Assembly (NCBI RefSeq): GCF_900129745.1
Contig: NZ_FQWS01000002.1
Coordinates: 558,001-622,000 of the forward strand
Reading direction: 5' to 3'
Origin: Winogradskyella jejuensis
GTDB taxonomy: Bacteria; Bacteroidota; Bacteroidia; Flavobacteriales; Flavobacteriaceae
Length of the DNA stretch: 64,000 nucleotides
Position numbers and translations under genes: made by a program. How positions within the stretch are numbered: position 1 is the stretch's first letter; every line of letters begins with the position of its first letter. This document shows positions 43,505 through 52,015 of the stretch, in pieces. The notes beneath the pieces are model-generated. The model did not search any database. It was not told where the DNA came from and saw nothing but the letters and a program-made list of their open reading frames with translations.

Positions 43505-43947
43505 TAATTGTAATCCGGAATTTCTTTTAGAAAATCATAGTGTTGCGCTTCAACGTCCATCTGACAATAATAATGATTTATTCCGTTGGTTACCATCAAA
43601 TAAGTAGCATTTAGCGTCATGTTATAACGTGCTATTTGGTCAAAAGTATCTTGATTGATTTTAATTTTTGGTGCTTTACATTCCACAATCAAAAAAATAG
43701 AACCATCTGGATTGAATACCACAATATCATAACGTTTTTTTAAGCCATTGACAGTGAGTTCTTTTTCGACATTAATTAATGATTTAGGATATTTCTTTTC
43801 AGAAATCAGATAATGCACACAATGTTGACGTACCCATTCTTCGGGTTGTAAAACCACAAATTTTTTGCGAATAATATCAAAAATAGAAACTTTATTTTCT
43901 GTACTTTTGAAACGGTAGTCGAACTTTGGAAAATTAAGGTCTTGCAC
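43504..43947 (-). CDS. Lone HsdR N-terminal-like (PD-(D/E)XK nuclease fold) protein
   Basis: About 147 residues from the GTG ending at 43947 (MQDLNFPKFDYRFKS); a longer frame reaches into the holA promoter and is not family-like. The conserved KFVVLQPEEWVRQHCVHYL is followed by KRYDIVVFNPDGSIFLIVECKAP, which contains the D...E-x-K residues of the PD-(D/E)XK nuclease core seen at the N-terminus of type I restriction HsdR subunits. No hsdM, hsdS or helicase part is present. Bacteroidota often carry such a gene beside holA, so a housekeeping DNA role is as likely as defence. Confidence 0.85.
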   Translation of the reverse strand: MQDLNFPKFDYRFKSTENKVSIFDIIRKKFVVLQPEEWVRQHCVHYLISEKKYPKSLINVEKELTVNGLKKRYDIVVFNPDGSIFLIVECKAPKIKINQDTFDQIARYNMTLNATYLMVTNGINHYYCQMDVEAQHYDFLKEIPDYN

Positions 43948-44036
43948 TACACAAAGGTAATTTTCAATCCCCAAATAGCAAATCTCAAATCCATTCTTTT
44001 TGGAATTAAGTTTTTGAAATTTGAAACTTTTATTAG

Positions 44037-45041
44037 TTGGAAGAAGCAAAGCAAATAGTCACAGACATTCAGCAAGGTAACATTAAGCCTATCTATTTTT
44101 TGATGGGAGAGGAAGCCTATTATATTGATAAGGTTTCTGAATACATTGAAAATAATATTCTCGACGAAGCTGAAAAAGGCTTTAACCAAATGGTGCTGTA
44201 TGGTCGTGATGTTGCTATAGATGATATTGTGAGTAATGCCAAGCGTTATCCAATGATGGCAGAACGCCAAGTTGTTATTGTAAAAGAGGCACAAGACTTA
44301 AGCCGTACTATTGAAAAGTTAGTAGATTATGTAAATAATCCACAACCTACTACTGTTTTAGTAGTTAATTACAAGTACAAAAAAATTGACAAGCGTAAAG
44401 GCTTATACAAAGCTTTAAAGAAGTCGGGTGTAGTTTTAGAAAGTAAAAAACTTTATGATAATCAAGTCCCAGACTGGATTCGTCGCGTACTTTCAGGGCA
44501 AGGCTATCAGATTACACCAAAAGCGGCGCAAATGCTTGTAGAGTTTCTAGGCACTGACTTATCTAAAATTGAAAACGAACTCAATAAACTAAAAATAGTA
44601 TTGCCACAGGGCGCTCAAATTACACCAGAAGCTATTGAAGAAAACATAGGCATTAGTAAAGACTTCAATAATTTTGAATTGCGCAAAGCCGTTGGAGAGC
44701 GTAATATGGGTAAAGCGTTTAGGATTGTAAAGTATTTTGGAGACAACCCAAAAGACAACCCAATGGTAGTAACGGTATCATTACTATTCAATTTCTTTTC
44801 GCAATTATTGCAATACCACGGATTGAATGATAAATCTCCTCGAAGTGTAGCTTCTGCATTAAAAATCAACCCTTATTTTGTAAATGAATATACGAGTGCC
44901 GCTCGTAATTTTCCCATGAAAAACGTAAGTAAAGCAGTGGCTTTATTGCGTGATTTTGATGTAAAAGGTAAAGGTGTTGGTGCTAACGCCACACCTCAAG
45001 GCGATTTATTGAAGGAGCTTTTAGTAAAGATTTTTGGGTAG
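44037..45041 (+). CDS. holA: DNA polymerase III delta subunit (clamp loader)
   Basis: A 334-residue protein with the HolA pattern: GNIKPIYFLMGEEAYYIDKVSEYIE at the start, PMMAERQVVIVKEAQDL, then VEFLGTDLSKIENELNKL and the C-terminal collar helices. It opens the beta clamp in the clamp-loader complex. The start is TTG; translation from it gives MEEAKQIVTDIQQGNIKPIYF, which matches the expected N-terminus, and no ATG lies upstream. Divergent from the HsdR-N-like gene with a short gap. Confidence 0.92.
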   Translation: MEEAKQIVTDIQQGNIKPIYFLMGEEAYYIDKVSEYIENNILDEAEKGFNQMVLYGRDVAIDDIVSNAKRYPMMAERQVVIVKEAQDLSRTIEKLVDYVNNPQPTTVLVVNYKYKKIDKRKGLYKALKKSGVVLESKKLYDNQVPDWIRRVLSGQGYQITPKAAQMLVEFLGTDLSKIENELNKLKIVLPQGAQITPEAIEENIGISKDFNNFELRKAVGERNMGKAFRIVKYFGDNPKDNPMVVTVSLLFNFFSQLLQYHGLNDKSPRSVASALKINPYFVNEYTSAARNFPMKNVSKAVALLRDFDVKGKGVGANATPQGDLLKELLVKIFG

Positions 45042-45061
45042 TTAGTTCAAATTGTAGTTTT

Positions 45062-45146
45062 GTCATGTCGAACGCATGTGAGACATCACATTAGGACCTA
45101 AGAATTATAAAATGATGATGTGATTTCTCGCATAGCTCGAAATGAC
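45062..45146. repeat. REP-like inverted repeat
   Basis: Two imperfect 30-base arms face each other between holA and the DUF6048 gene: GTCATGTCGAACGCATGTGA at the left, and on the other strand of the right end GTCATTTCGAGCTATGCGAG. Both arms continue into GACATCACAT or AAATCACAT. Similar GTCATTTCGAGC elements recur in flavobacterial intergenic DNA. As RNA it would form a long hairpin and may also end both converging transcripts. Confidence 0.75.
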
Positions 45147-45153
45147 TTTATCT

Positions 45154-45921
45154 TTAATTGTTTTCTTCAGTTTCTTCCTCTGCATCATCCTCATCCCTTT
45201 TTATAACCTTGTCTTTCTTGTAAATAGGAATTAAATACGAAATATTATACCCAAATCCTGCGCCAACAATACCACTGTCGTATGTACGATTAAAACCTGG
45301 GATATAGAGATTTTCAAAATTATCTGGACTAGTTTCCGAAACCAAGAACTTTAATTGAAGGTTGAGCCCCATAAAAAGGTTATTCAATACTTCAGCTTTA
45401 ATACCTAAAATAATTTCTCCCCAAATGGCAGATAATCCGTCAAACTCTTCAGGATTAGTTACTTCAAATTGCTGTCCAAAATATTGATTATTTACATCGT
45501 ATATAGTGTAACTATTCAGTGTTTGACTAAAAGAACTTACACCAACTCTAAAACCAGAATATATCATGTTTTCCATATCTAGCCAGTTGCGATATAGGTT
45601 ATAGTCTACACCAGCTTTAAAATAACTTCCTTTTGCTGTGGAATTTAAAAAATCATTTGATAAGGTTCGCTGTTCATTTCCTAACTCACCAGCAATATAT
45701 AAACGCTGAGTTAAACGATAATCACCATTAATTTCAAAGCCTTGATAATCGTCGTCAATAGCACTTCGTACCAATTTTGAAATATCAGCACCCAAACGTA
45801 ATCCATATTTTTGCTGGATTGCTGTAGTGTCTGTAGCTGTTTCTGTGTCTTCGGTTTGAGCTAAAACTGAAGAAGAACAAACCAATAAAACGATTAAACT
45901 CTTAATGAAATATCTGTACAT
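45154..45921 (-). CDS. DUF6048 family outer-membrane-type protein
   Basis: About 255 residues from the ATG ending at 45921 (MYRYFIKSLIVLLVCSSSVLAQ, a clean signal peptide); the frame could open seven codons earlier. The mature part has repeated amphipathic strands (YGLRLGADISKLV, GFEINGDYRLTQRLYIAGELG, GIVGAGFGYNISYLIPIY), suggesting a beta barrel, and an acidic tail. The family is known to me only as DUF6048, usually next to DUF6452, as here, where it overlaps that gene by 20 bases. Function unknown. Confidence 0.8.
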   Translation of the reverse strand: MYRYFIKSLIVLLVCSSSVLAQTEDTETATDTTAIQQKYGLRLGADISKLVRSAIDDDYQGFEINGDYRLTQRLYIAGELGNEQRTLSNDFLNSTAKGSYFKAGVDYNLYRNWLDMENMIYSGFRVGVSSFSQTLNSYTIYDVNNQYFGQQFEVTNPEEFDGLSAIWGEIILGIKAEVLNNLFMGLNLQLKFLVSETSPDNFENLYIPGFNRTYDSGIVGAGFGYNISYLIPIYKKDKVIKRDEDDAEEETEENN

Positions 45922-46489
45922 GGGTGGTGTCTTCGTTTTCAACAGTTATTTGTAAATCCGTGGTGTTAGCAAATCTTGTATTTTGAATCCAATTATCACC
46001 ATCATCTATAATGTCAATTTCAATATTTTTAAAAATACTTTTGAAACCACAAGCTCTCGAAATATATATAAACTCAGTTTCATAAGTAATCTCAATAACA
46101 TCTATATTAGAATTGGTAGAATTATCTTCATCTAATCTTAGATTGGTGTCTTTTTCAAAAAAATAACGCGTTATTGTAGTTTCACCCTCATCATCAATTT
46201 TTAAAGGAAGACCAGCAGAATTAGAGTTTCTATTAAATATTCTTTCTTGCTCAAAGGGTTCGACTAAAATAGCACCTGATGAGTTTTCATTATCTGGTAT
46301 TGTAATATTTGCATCATCCGCATAAATGGTAAGTCGTGTTACTGTTTTTGAAACTTCAGTATCTACAGCATCAAAAAATTCAATTAATAATCTTGGTGTT
46401 GTCGGCGTACCATCTGCACAGATGTCATCGCGCTCGCAGCTGAATAAAATTAAACTGATTAAAAGAAATAGGTAAGCGTATTTTTTCAT
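45902..46489 (-). CDS. DUF6452 family lipoprotein
   Basis: A 195-residue lipoprotein with a signal ending LILFSC (anchor cysteine 18). The next residues include ERDDICADGTPTTPRLLIEFFD, which fits the DUF6452 pattern, and ISRACGFKSIFKN later; the extra cysteines could form a disulfide. It starts one base into the rlmD stop region and overlaps the DUF6048 gene, giving a three-gene unit rlmD-DUF6452-DUF6048. No function is known; an outer-membrane pair is my inference. Confidence 0.8.
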   Translation of the reverse strand: MKKYAYLFLLISLILFSCERDDICADGTPTTPRLLIEFFDAVDTEVSKTVTRLTIYADDANITIPDNENSSGAILVEPFEQERIFNRNSNSAGLPLKIDDEGETTITRYFFEKDTNLRLDEDNSTNSNIDVIEITYETEFIYISRACGFKSIFKNIEIDIIDDGDNWIQNTRFANTTDLQITVENEDTTHVQIFH

Positions 46490-47943
46490 TAGGCTTTTTC
46501 AAATAAAAATACAGTCTCAATATGGGCTGTATGTGGAAACTGGTCTACTAAACTAAACTTTTTTATAGTATAACCGGCTTGCATTAATTGCTCCGTATCT
46601 CTCGCTTGCGTAGCAGGATTACAAGATACATAAACCAAACGGTCTGCATTGAGGTTTATTATTTTTTTAAGGGTTTTTGGAGCAATGCCAGCACGAGCAG
46701 GATCAAGAATTATAGTCTTTATTTTATTATTATATTCTGGGTGTTCGTTTAAGAATTTACCAACATCTGCGGCGTAGAATTTTAAACCTTCGATACCGTT
46801 ACGTTTGGCATTTTCCATGGCGTCTTCGATGGCTGAAGCTACAATATCTACACCAACAATCTTTGTATTATTACTACGTGATGCTAAGATTTGCCCTATA
46901 GTTCCTGTTCCACAGAATAAATCCATAACCACAGAGTCATCAATGGCTGATTTATCGTCCAGAGCATAATCTATAACCTTAGAATACAGCTTTTCGGCCG
47001 ACTTAGGATTGGTTTGAAAAAAGCTTTTCATACTAATTTCAAAATTTAAACCCAGAAGCTCTTCAACGATTTTATTTTCGCCATAAACAAGATTAATGCT
47101 TCCTGTTGTAGCGATGGTTCGGTCTCCAATTTCGTCATTTATAGTATGTAATAAACCAGCAACGCGGTCTCCAAAAAGTTCTACTAAATACTGAGCAAAA
47201 GCATCTAAATCAAACTTTGGTAAGTCGTAAGACGTGGTTACTAAATTGAAAAGTAATCGATTAGTTTTATATGATTTTCTAACTACAAAATACCTAAAGA
47301 AGCCTTCCTTTTTTGGTGCATGCCAAGGTGCTAAGCCAGTATTTTGGCAATACGCTCTAATGAGTTTAAGATTATCTTCAACCTGCTTGTCAAAAAGGCC
47401 AGAATCGTTATTAAGATTATCACCACACCACCATGTACCACGTTTTTTAAAGCCTAAAGTAAACTCATCCACATCAGTCTTTAATTCGTGATTGTAACCA
47501 ATAGCTGAGAAACCATATTCCATTTTATTACGGTAATGGAAGGTGTTAGGTGAGGTTACAAATTCATCAAACTTATCTTCTATATCAGCAACTTTACCTA
47601 TACGCTTAAAAAGCTCTAGCGTACTTTGCTTTTTATAGGTGTGTTGTTTTTCTATGGGCAGCTTTATATAAGGTGCGCCTGGAATGTCTTGGTAAGGTAG
47701 TTCTACTTCATCTTCAGAGTTTTTTAAAACCTCAAACAACTTACACTCAGCATAAGTCTTACTCGATTTCTTTACTTGGGCTTTTACCAACTGCCCTGGT
47801 AACGTATTGGGTACAAAAACCACAAATTCGCCATGCTCATTGCGTATGCGTCCAATACCTTTTCCGCCAAAGGCATAATCTTCAATCAATAGTTCAAGGA
47901 CTTGTCCGCGCTTTACAAATTTGTTTCGTTCTCTTCGAGGCAT
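46489..47943 (-). CDS. rlmD: 23S rRNA (uracil-1939-C5)-methyltransferase
   Basis: A 484-residue RumA/RlmD-type enzyme. An N-terminal TRAM domain (QVLELLIEDYAFGGKGIGR) is followed by a middle region and a SAM-binding domain with VMDLFCGTGTIGQILAS, IILDPARAGIAPK and VYVSCNPATQARD, which includes the catalytic cysteine. Length agrees with the family. A -7 box lies 18 bases upstream. It is the first gene of the unit with DUF6452 and DUF6048. Confidence 0.93.
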   Translation of the reverse strand: MPRRERNKFVKRGQVLELLIEDYAFGGKGIGRIRNEHGEFVVFVPNTLPGQLVKAQVKKSSKTYAECKLFEVLKNSEDEVELPYQDIPGAPYIKLPIEKQHTYKKQSTLELFKRIGKVADIEDKFDEFVTSPNTFHYRNKMEYGFSAIGYNHELKTDVDEFTLGFKKRGTWWCGDNLNNDSGLFDKQVEDNLKLIRAYCQNTGLAPWHAPKKEGFFRYFVVRKSYKTNRLLFNLVTTSYDLPKFDLDAFAQYLVELFGDRVAGLLHTINDEIGDRTIATTGSINLVYGENKIVEELLGLNFEISMKSFFQTNPKSAEKLYSKVIDYALDDKSAIDDSVVMDLFCGTGTIGQILASRSNNTKIVGVDIVASAIEDAMENAKRNGIEGLKFYAADVGKFLNEHPEYNNKIKTIILDPARAGIAPKTLKKIINLNADRLVYVSCNPATQARDTEQLMQAGYTIKKFSLVDQFPHTAHIETVFLFEKA

Positions 47944-47961
47944 GTTCTAAAAATTAGATTG

Positions 47962-47969
47962 CAAAGATA
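47962..47969 (-). promoter_or_regulatory. -7 box of the rlmD unit
   Basis: Reads TATCTTTG on the minus strand, fitting TAnnTTTG, 18 bases before the ATG. Confidence 0.5.
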
Positions 47970-48093
47970 GTGGCATTTTAGAATTATCAATCTATAATTT
48001 TATTTTCCATTTTAAGGTATCTTTAATCTTTTAGTCATAATAAATGAACCTTTTTAAAACTTATCCGTCTTTAAGAGTAGAAGCTTAAGCTAG

Positions 48094-48642
48094 ATGACAA
48101 ACCAACCAATCCATAACGATGCTTATTTAGTTAAGAAACTGCAATTAGGAGATAAGAGTGCGTTGACTGTTTTGGTGAGGAAATGGCACAAACTATTTTG
48201 CGAAAAGTCGTTTTGGTTAGTAAAGGATAAGCAGGTTGCAAAAGATATTGCTCAGGAAAGTTGGGTGATTATTATAGATAAAATTGATACGCTACAAAAA
48301 CCTGAGCGCTTTAAATTTTGGGCATACAGAATAGTGGTTAATAAATCTATGGATTATTTAAGGTCATCCACAAATAATAAAACAACGAGCTATTCTCAAA
48401 ATATAATAGATGAAGTTGATGATAATTCTGAAAGAGAGCAACAAAAAAAAAGATTATTAGTGGCTATAAAGAGTTTACCGCAGCAACAGAAGATTGTAAT
48501 TCAACTTTTCTATACCCAGAGCTATAGTTTAAAACAAATTAGTGAGATTCTTGACATTTCTGTAGGAACAGTAAAATCTAGATTATTTCATGCAAGGGAG
48601 AAATTAAAAACAATTTTAAAAACTAATAGATATGAAAACTAA
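48094..48642 (+). CDS. ECF-type RNA polymerase sigma factor
   Basis: A 182-residue sigma-70 family protein with region 2 (SALTVLVRKWHKLFCEKSFWL, KDIAQESWVIIIDKID, KFWAYRIVVNKSMDYLR) and region 4 (LPQQQKIVIQLFYTQSYSLKQISEILDISVGTVKSRLFHAREKLK). There is no region 3 or 1.1, so it is an extracytoplasmic-function type. It overlaps the next gene, a small membrane protein, by 11 bases, and that protein is the likely anti-sigma partner. The regulon is not known. Confidence 0.93.
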   Translation: MTNQPIHNDAYLVKKLQLGDKSALTVLVRKWHKLFCEKSFWLVKDKQVAKDIAQESWVIIIDKIDTLQKPERFKFWAYRIVVNKSMDYLRSSTNNKTTSYSQNIIDEVDDNSEREQQKKRLLVAIKSLPQQQKIVIQLFYTQSYSLKQISEILDISVGTVKSRLFHAREKLKTILKTNRYEN

Positions 48643-49018
48643 TACGAATGAAATAGACGAGTTAATTAAAGAAACACTAACAGAAGAGGAAGCTAAATTT
48701 TACGATTCACTTGATGAACAAAATCTTTGGCAAATGATAACCAGCTTGTATAGAGGAAAAAATTCATGGATGGTTGTTGTAATGAATGCATTTAATGTCA
48801 TTGCTTTGGTATTGGCTATTTATTGCCTTATTCAAACATTTGACGTAGAGAAAACGAACGACCTCATACTCTGGATAGCTGGATTCTTTTTCTGCTTTAT
48901 GTTGATGAGCATGTTTAAAATATATGCTTGGATGCAAATTCATAAAAATGCTTTAACTAGAGAAATAAAACGATTAGAACTACAAGTTTCTTCACTTTCT
49001 AACAAAATTTCGGAATAG
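48632..49018 (+). CDS. DUF6768-type membrane partner of the sigma factor
   Basis: A 128-residue protein with two central membrane helices (VVVMNAFNVIALVLAIYCLI and LILWIAGFFFCFMLMSMF), a cytoplasmic N-terminus with EIDELIKETLTEEEAKFYDSL, and a short C-terminal coiled coil (EIKRLELQVSSLSNKISE). The pattern matches DUF6768, which I know only from such sigma-factor pairs. The overlap with the sigma gene supports an anti-sigma role, by inference; no zinc-finger anti-sigma motif is present. Confidence 0.75.
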   Translation: MKTNTNEIDELIKETLTEEEAKFYDSLDEQNLWQMITSLYRGKNSWMVVVMNAFNVIALVLAIYCLIQTFDVEKTNDLILWIAGFFFCFMLMSMFKIYAWMQIHKNALTREIKRLELQVSSLSNKISE

Positions 49019-49155
49019 TGTTTTTAAGCGAAAAGAATATTTAGTAATTTGCAAGCTCTAGGGATGATTTCTTTCCCACGCTGAATTTTCGACACTTTTC
49101 GGAAGGATAAAGGTAGACAAGGAATGGTTATTTACTAATTTAAAACAAATTAAAA

Positions 49156-50436
49156 ATGGCTGTTTTAGACCACATTTCATCGCAAGAAGCGATGGCACTA
49201 GAAAATAAGTATGGAGCACAAAATTATCATCCATTACCCGTAGTATTATCTAAAGGCGAAGGTGTTTATGTTTGGGACGTAGAAGGAAAAAAGTATTATG
49301 ATTTTTTATCGGCCTACTCCTCATTGAATCAAGGACACTGTCACCCTAAAATTGTTAATGCAATGAACGAGCAGGCTCAGAGATTGACACTTACCTCTCG
49401 TGCATTTTACAATGATATGCTTGGGCGTTATGAGAAATATGCCACGGAATATTTTAGGTTCGATAAAATGTTACCTATGAATTCTGGTGCAGAAGCTGTA
49501 GAAACTGCATTAAAGTTGTGTAGAAAGTGGGCCTATGAGGTGAAAGGAATTGATTTAAATAAAGCCGAAATTGTTGTCTGTAAAAATAATTTTCACGGTA
49601 GAACGACTACTATTATTTCATTTTCTAACGACCCGGTAGCTCGTAAAAACTTTGGACCTTATACAGATGGATTTATAAAGGTCGAGTACGACAATTTGCA
49701 AGAGTTAGAAGATGTTTTAAGTACAAATCCTAATATCGCTGGTTTTATGGTTGAACCTATACAAGGCGAAGCCGGTGTTTATGTGCCAAGTGAGAATTAT
49801 TTAAGAGAAGCCAAAGCATTGTGCGAGAAATATAATGTCTTATTTATTGCCGACGAAGTACAAACAGGCATCGCCCGTACAGGAAGATTATTGGCAACTT
49901 GTGGTAACTGTTCGTGTGAAAACAAAGATTGTTCTGGTACGCCTGATGTAAAACCAGATGTTTTAGTTTTAGGTAAAGCCTTAAGTGGCGGATTATATCC
50001 TGTTTCCGCAGTAATGGCAAATAACGAAATAATGAATGTCATACAACCAGGAAATCACGGTAGTACATTTGGAGGAAATCCTATTGCTGCTGCTGTTGCT
50101 ATAGCTGCTTTAGAAGTGGTGAAGGATGAAAAACTGGCAGAAAATGCGGACTATTTAGGTAAACTTTTTAGAGCCGAAATGAATAAATATATTAAAGACA
50201 GTACTATTGTTAATTTGGTTAGAGGAAGAGGACTGCTTAATGCTATTTTAATTAATGATGATGAAGATAGTGATACGGCTTGGAACATTTGTTTACGACT
50301 AAGAGATAATGGTTTGTTAGCAAAACCTACACATGGAAACATTATCCGTTTTGCACCACCATTAGTAATGACTGAAGAGCAGTTACTCGATTGTGTTTCA
50401 ATAATAACGAAGACGTTAAAAGAGTTTGAAGTTTAA
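49156..50436 (+). CDS. rocD: Ornithine aminotransferase
   Basis: A 426-residue class III PLP aminotransferase that converts ornithine and 2-oxoglutarate to glutamate semialdehyde and glutamate. It has [69 protein letters not shown] and the PLP lysine in [18 protein letters not shown]. Most of the chain matches bacterial and eukaryotic OAT; an unusual cysteine-containing loop ([17 protein letters not shown]) precedes the lysine. The 137-base leader before it has a GGGA/TCCC hairpin of unknown meaning. Confidence 0.93.
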   Translation: MAVLDHISSQEAMALENKYGAQNYHPLPVVLSKGEGVYVWDVEGKKYYDFLSAYSSLNQGHCHPKIVNAMNEQAQRLTLTSRAFYNDMLGRYEKYATEYFRFDKMLPMNSGAEAVETALKLCRKWAYEVKGIDLNKAEIVVCKNNFHGRTTTIISFSNDPVARKNFGPYTDGFIKVEYDNLQELEDVLSTNPNIAGFMVEPIQGEAGVYVPSENYLREAKALCEKYNVLFIADEVQTGIARTGRLLATCGNCSCENKDCSGTPDVKPDVLVLGKALSGGLYPVSAVMANNEIMNVIQPGNHGSTFGGNPIAAAVAIAALEVVKDEKLAENADYLGKLFRAEMNKYIKDSTIVNLVRGRGLLNAILINDDEDSDTAWNICLRLRDNGLLAKPTHGNIIRFAPPLVMTEEQLLDCVSIITKTLKEFEV

Positions 50437-50457
50437 TAATGCCTCAATAATTAGATA

Positions 50458-50491
50458 TAAAAAAGCCTTTTCATTTGAAAAGGCTTTTTTA
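50458..50491 (+). terminator. Terminator of rocD
   Basis: AAAAGCCTTTTC pairs perfectly with GAAAAGGCTTTT over ATTT, then a T run; shared with the converging small membrane protein gene. Confidence 0.88.
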
Positions 50492-50511
50492 TATAGTAGT
50501 ATTCAAAGAAA

Positions 50512-50850
50512 TTATTGCCCTTGCGCTTTTTGCATTTCTTCAACCATTTTCTGTACAGTTTCCATGTAGGCATCCCAACCACCCATTTGCTGAATGGAAT
50601 AAAGGGACCAAAGCAAATACAATACATTTATAATTAAAATTACCAATGCTACGATTTTAGCAGTCTTCATGGCTTTAGCTGAATCTAAATCAAAAGCTTC
50701 AGGATTATCTTTTACTTTATTAAGCTGTGTGTGTGCAATAAAATAAGCAGCACCTGCTAAAATAAATCCAAGTCCACCGAAGCAGCAACATAGTAGACCT
50801 ACAATTGCTAATACATAAACCAAGACAGGATTCAATTTTTCTTTTTCCAT
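50512..50850 (-). CDS. CCC-motif small membrane protein
   Basis: A 112-residue protein with two membrane helices, the first carrying the cysteine triplet in VGLLCCCFGGLGFILAG that names the group, and a charged loop (KVKDNPEAFDLDSAKAM) before the second. The C-terminal tail is helical and acidic. The function is unknown. It follows the DUF2752 gene by 11 bases on the same strand, and the two are commonly neighbours in flavobacteria. Confidence 0.85.
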   Translation of the reverse strand: MEKEKLNPVLVYVLAIVGLLCCCFGGLGFILAGAAYFIAHTQLNKVKDNPEAFDLDSAKAMKTAKIVALVILIINVLYLLWSLYSIQQMGGWDAYMETVQKMVEEMQKAQGQ

Positions 50851-50861
50851 TTTGTTTTCTT

Positions 50862-51161
50862 TTAGTTGATAAAGGTTTTAATAATAAAGCTTACCATAAT
50901 TGTAGCTACGGTAACAATAGCCAAAATAGTAATTATTTTATTGAAATATTTTATTTTTTTGAAAATGTTAATCCCTATTACAGCAAATAGACTTAGCAGC
51001 GGATAGATAGTAGGATACATGTAAAACGCTGCTAAAAATTCGCCTTGAAGAATTAGATTTAAAGAACGTTGCAAACCACAACCCATACAGTCAAAGCCAA
51101 ATAGACTTTTGTTAAGGCAAGGCAGCATATAATCTTCAAGCTGTATAAGAAGTAACTTCAT
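50862..51161 (-). CDS. DUF2752 small membrane protein
   Basis: A 99-residue protein with CLNKSLFGFDCMGCGLQRSL near the start, the C-x-x-C-G-x-x-R signature of DUF2752, followed by two membrane helices. The paired cysteines could bind metal, but this is unproven. Its promoter box ends four bases before the ATG (51166-51173), so the message is probably leaderless. It leads a two-gene unit with the CCC-motif protein. Confidence 0.87.
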   Translation of the reverse strand: MKLLLIQLEDYMLPCLNKSLFGFDCMGCGLQRSLNLILQGEFLAAFYMYPTIYPLLSLFAVIGINIFKKIKYFNKIITILAIVTVATIMVSFIIKTFIN

Positions 51162-51165
51162 GTTT

Positions 51166-51173
51166 CAAATATA
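51166..51173 (-). promoter_or_regulatory. -7 box of the DUF2752 gene, four bases before the start codon
   Basis: On the minus strand reads TATATTTG, then AAAC, then the ATG. Confidence 0.6.
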
Positions 51174-51191
51174 AATGTTTTAAGAATAGAT

Positions 51192-51199
51192 TATTTTTG
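51192..51199 (+). promoter_or_regulatory. -7 box of the 51204 gene, four bases before the start codon
   Basis: TATTTTTG, then TTCT, then the ATG. Together with the opposite-strand box at 51166-51173 it fills the 42-base gap between two divergent starts. Confidence 0.6.
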
Positions 51200-51203
51200 T
51201 TCT

Positions 51204-51461
51204 ATGAATTTATCCAAACTAATAAATATTATTTGCATTATTCTTGGAGGTGTTATAGCCATATATGCCCAGGCCGAAGCACAACAAAACACCTATATTT
51301 TAATTGGCGGAATTGTACTCTTAATGTTTGGAATTTATCGCATATCTCGAAATGTGCCTAGTAAGTTCGATAAAGCCGAAGAAGAATCATTTGTCAAAAC
51401 CGAAAGAGACACTTCGACTTCTTTAAGTGACCAAATTTCAAAAGACAAAAAAGTGGAATAA
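51204..51461 (+). CDS. Small two-helix membrane protein
   Basis: An 85-residue protein with two hydrophobic helices (IINIICIILGGVIAIYAQ and TYILIGGIVLLMFGIYRIS) and a charged C-terminal tail. I do not recognise the family beyond its resemblance to other small flavobacterial membrane proteins. Its last base is the first base of the Smr gene start (TAATG), so the two are coupled. Confidence 0.75.
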   Translation: MNLSKLINIICIILGGVIAIYAQAEAQQNTYILIGGIVLLMFGIYRISRNVPSKFDKAEEESFVKTERDTSTSLSDQISKDKKVE

Positions 51462-52015
51462 TGAAGAAAGGAGACAAAGTTGAAACTATTGACGATGCCA
51501 TTAGAGGTACTGTCACCAAAGTTGATGGTGATACCGTATTTGTTGAAGGTGAAGATGGTTTTGAATTTGAATTTTCTAAAAACGAACTGATAAAACTCAA
51601 CCCAGAAGAGTCCATTAATTTAGGTTCGTTTTCTTATCAATCTATTTCAGAGATAGCTAAAGAAAAAGAAGGGGTTCCAAAGCGAAAGATTTCAACAGGA
51701 AAACCAAAAAAACGCCACAGACCTACATTTGTTGTGGATTTGCATATTCATCAACTCACGGACTCAACCAAGGGCATGACAAATTTTGATATGCTTAATT
51801 TACAATTAGATACTGCCCGAGGTCAACTAGAATTTGCTATACGAGAGCGCATGCCTAAAATGGTATTCATTCATGGTGTGGGTGAAGGCGTACTTAAGCA
51901 GGAATTACATACGGTTTTAAGACGATACAATAACGTAACCTTTTACGATGCCGATTATAGAGAATTTGGTTTGGGAGCAACCGAGGTTAAGATATTTCAG
52001 AATGTAGCGCTTTAA
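51461..52015 (+). CDS. Smr-domain protein
   Basis: A 184-residue protein. The N-terminus (KKGDKVETIDDAIRGTVTKVDGDTVFVEGEDGFEFEF) forms a small barrel-like module as in DUF2027 proteins; the C-terminus is an Smr domain with DLHIHQLTDSTKGMTNFDML, the conserved MVFIHGVGEGVLK loop and YDADYREFGLGATEVKI. Smr domains nick or bind nucleic acids; there is no MutS part. Coupled to the small membrane protein gene upstream, and overlapping the converging gene by four bases. Confidence 0.88.
   Translation: MKKGDKVETIDDAIRGTVTKVDGDTVFVEGEDGFEFEFSKNELIKLNPEESINLGSFSYQSISEIAKEKEGVPKRKISTGKPKKRHRPTFVVDLHIHQLTDSTKGMTNFDMLNLQLDTARGQLEFAIRERMPKMVFIHGVGEGVLKQELHTVLRRYNNVTFYDADYREFGLGATEVKIFQNVAL

Noticed and set aside
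43504-43947. Restriction-modification defence locus
   Set aside because: Only an HsdR N-terminal-like domain is present; there is no methylase, specificity subunit or helicase part.
43947-44294. A 115-codon minus-strand frame over the start of holA
   Set aside because: It is antisense to the well-conserved N-terminus of holA and lacks a start context.
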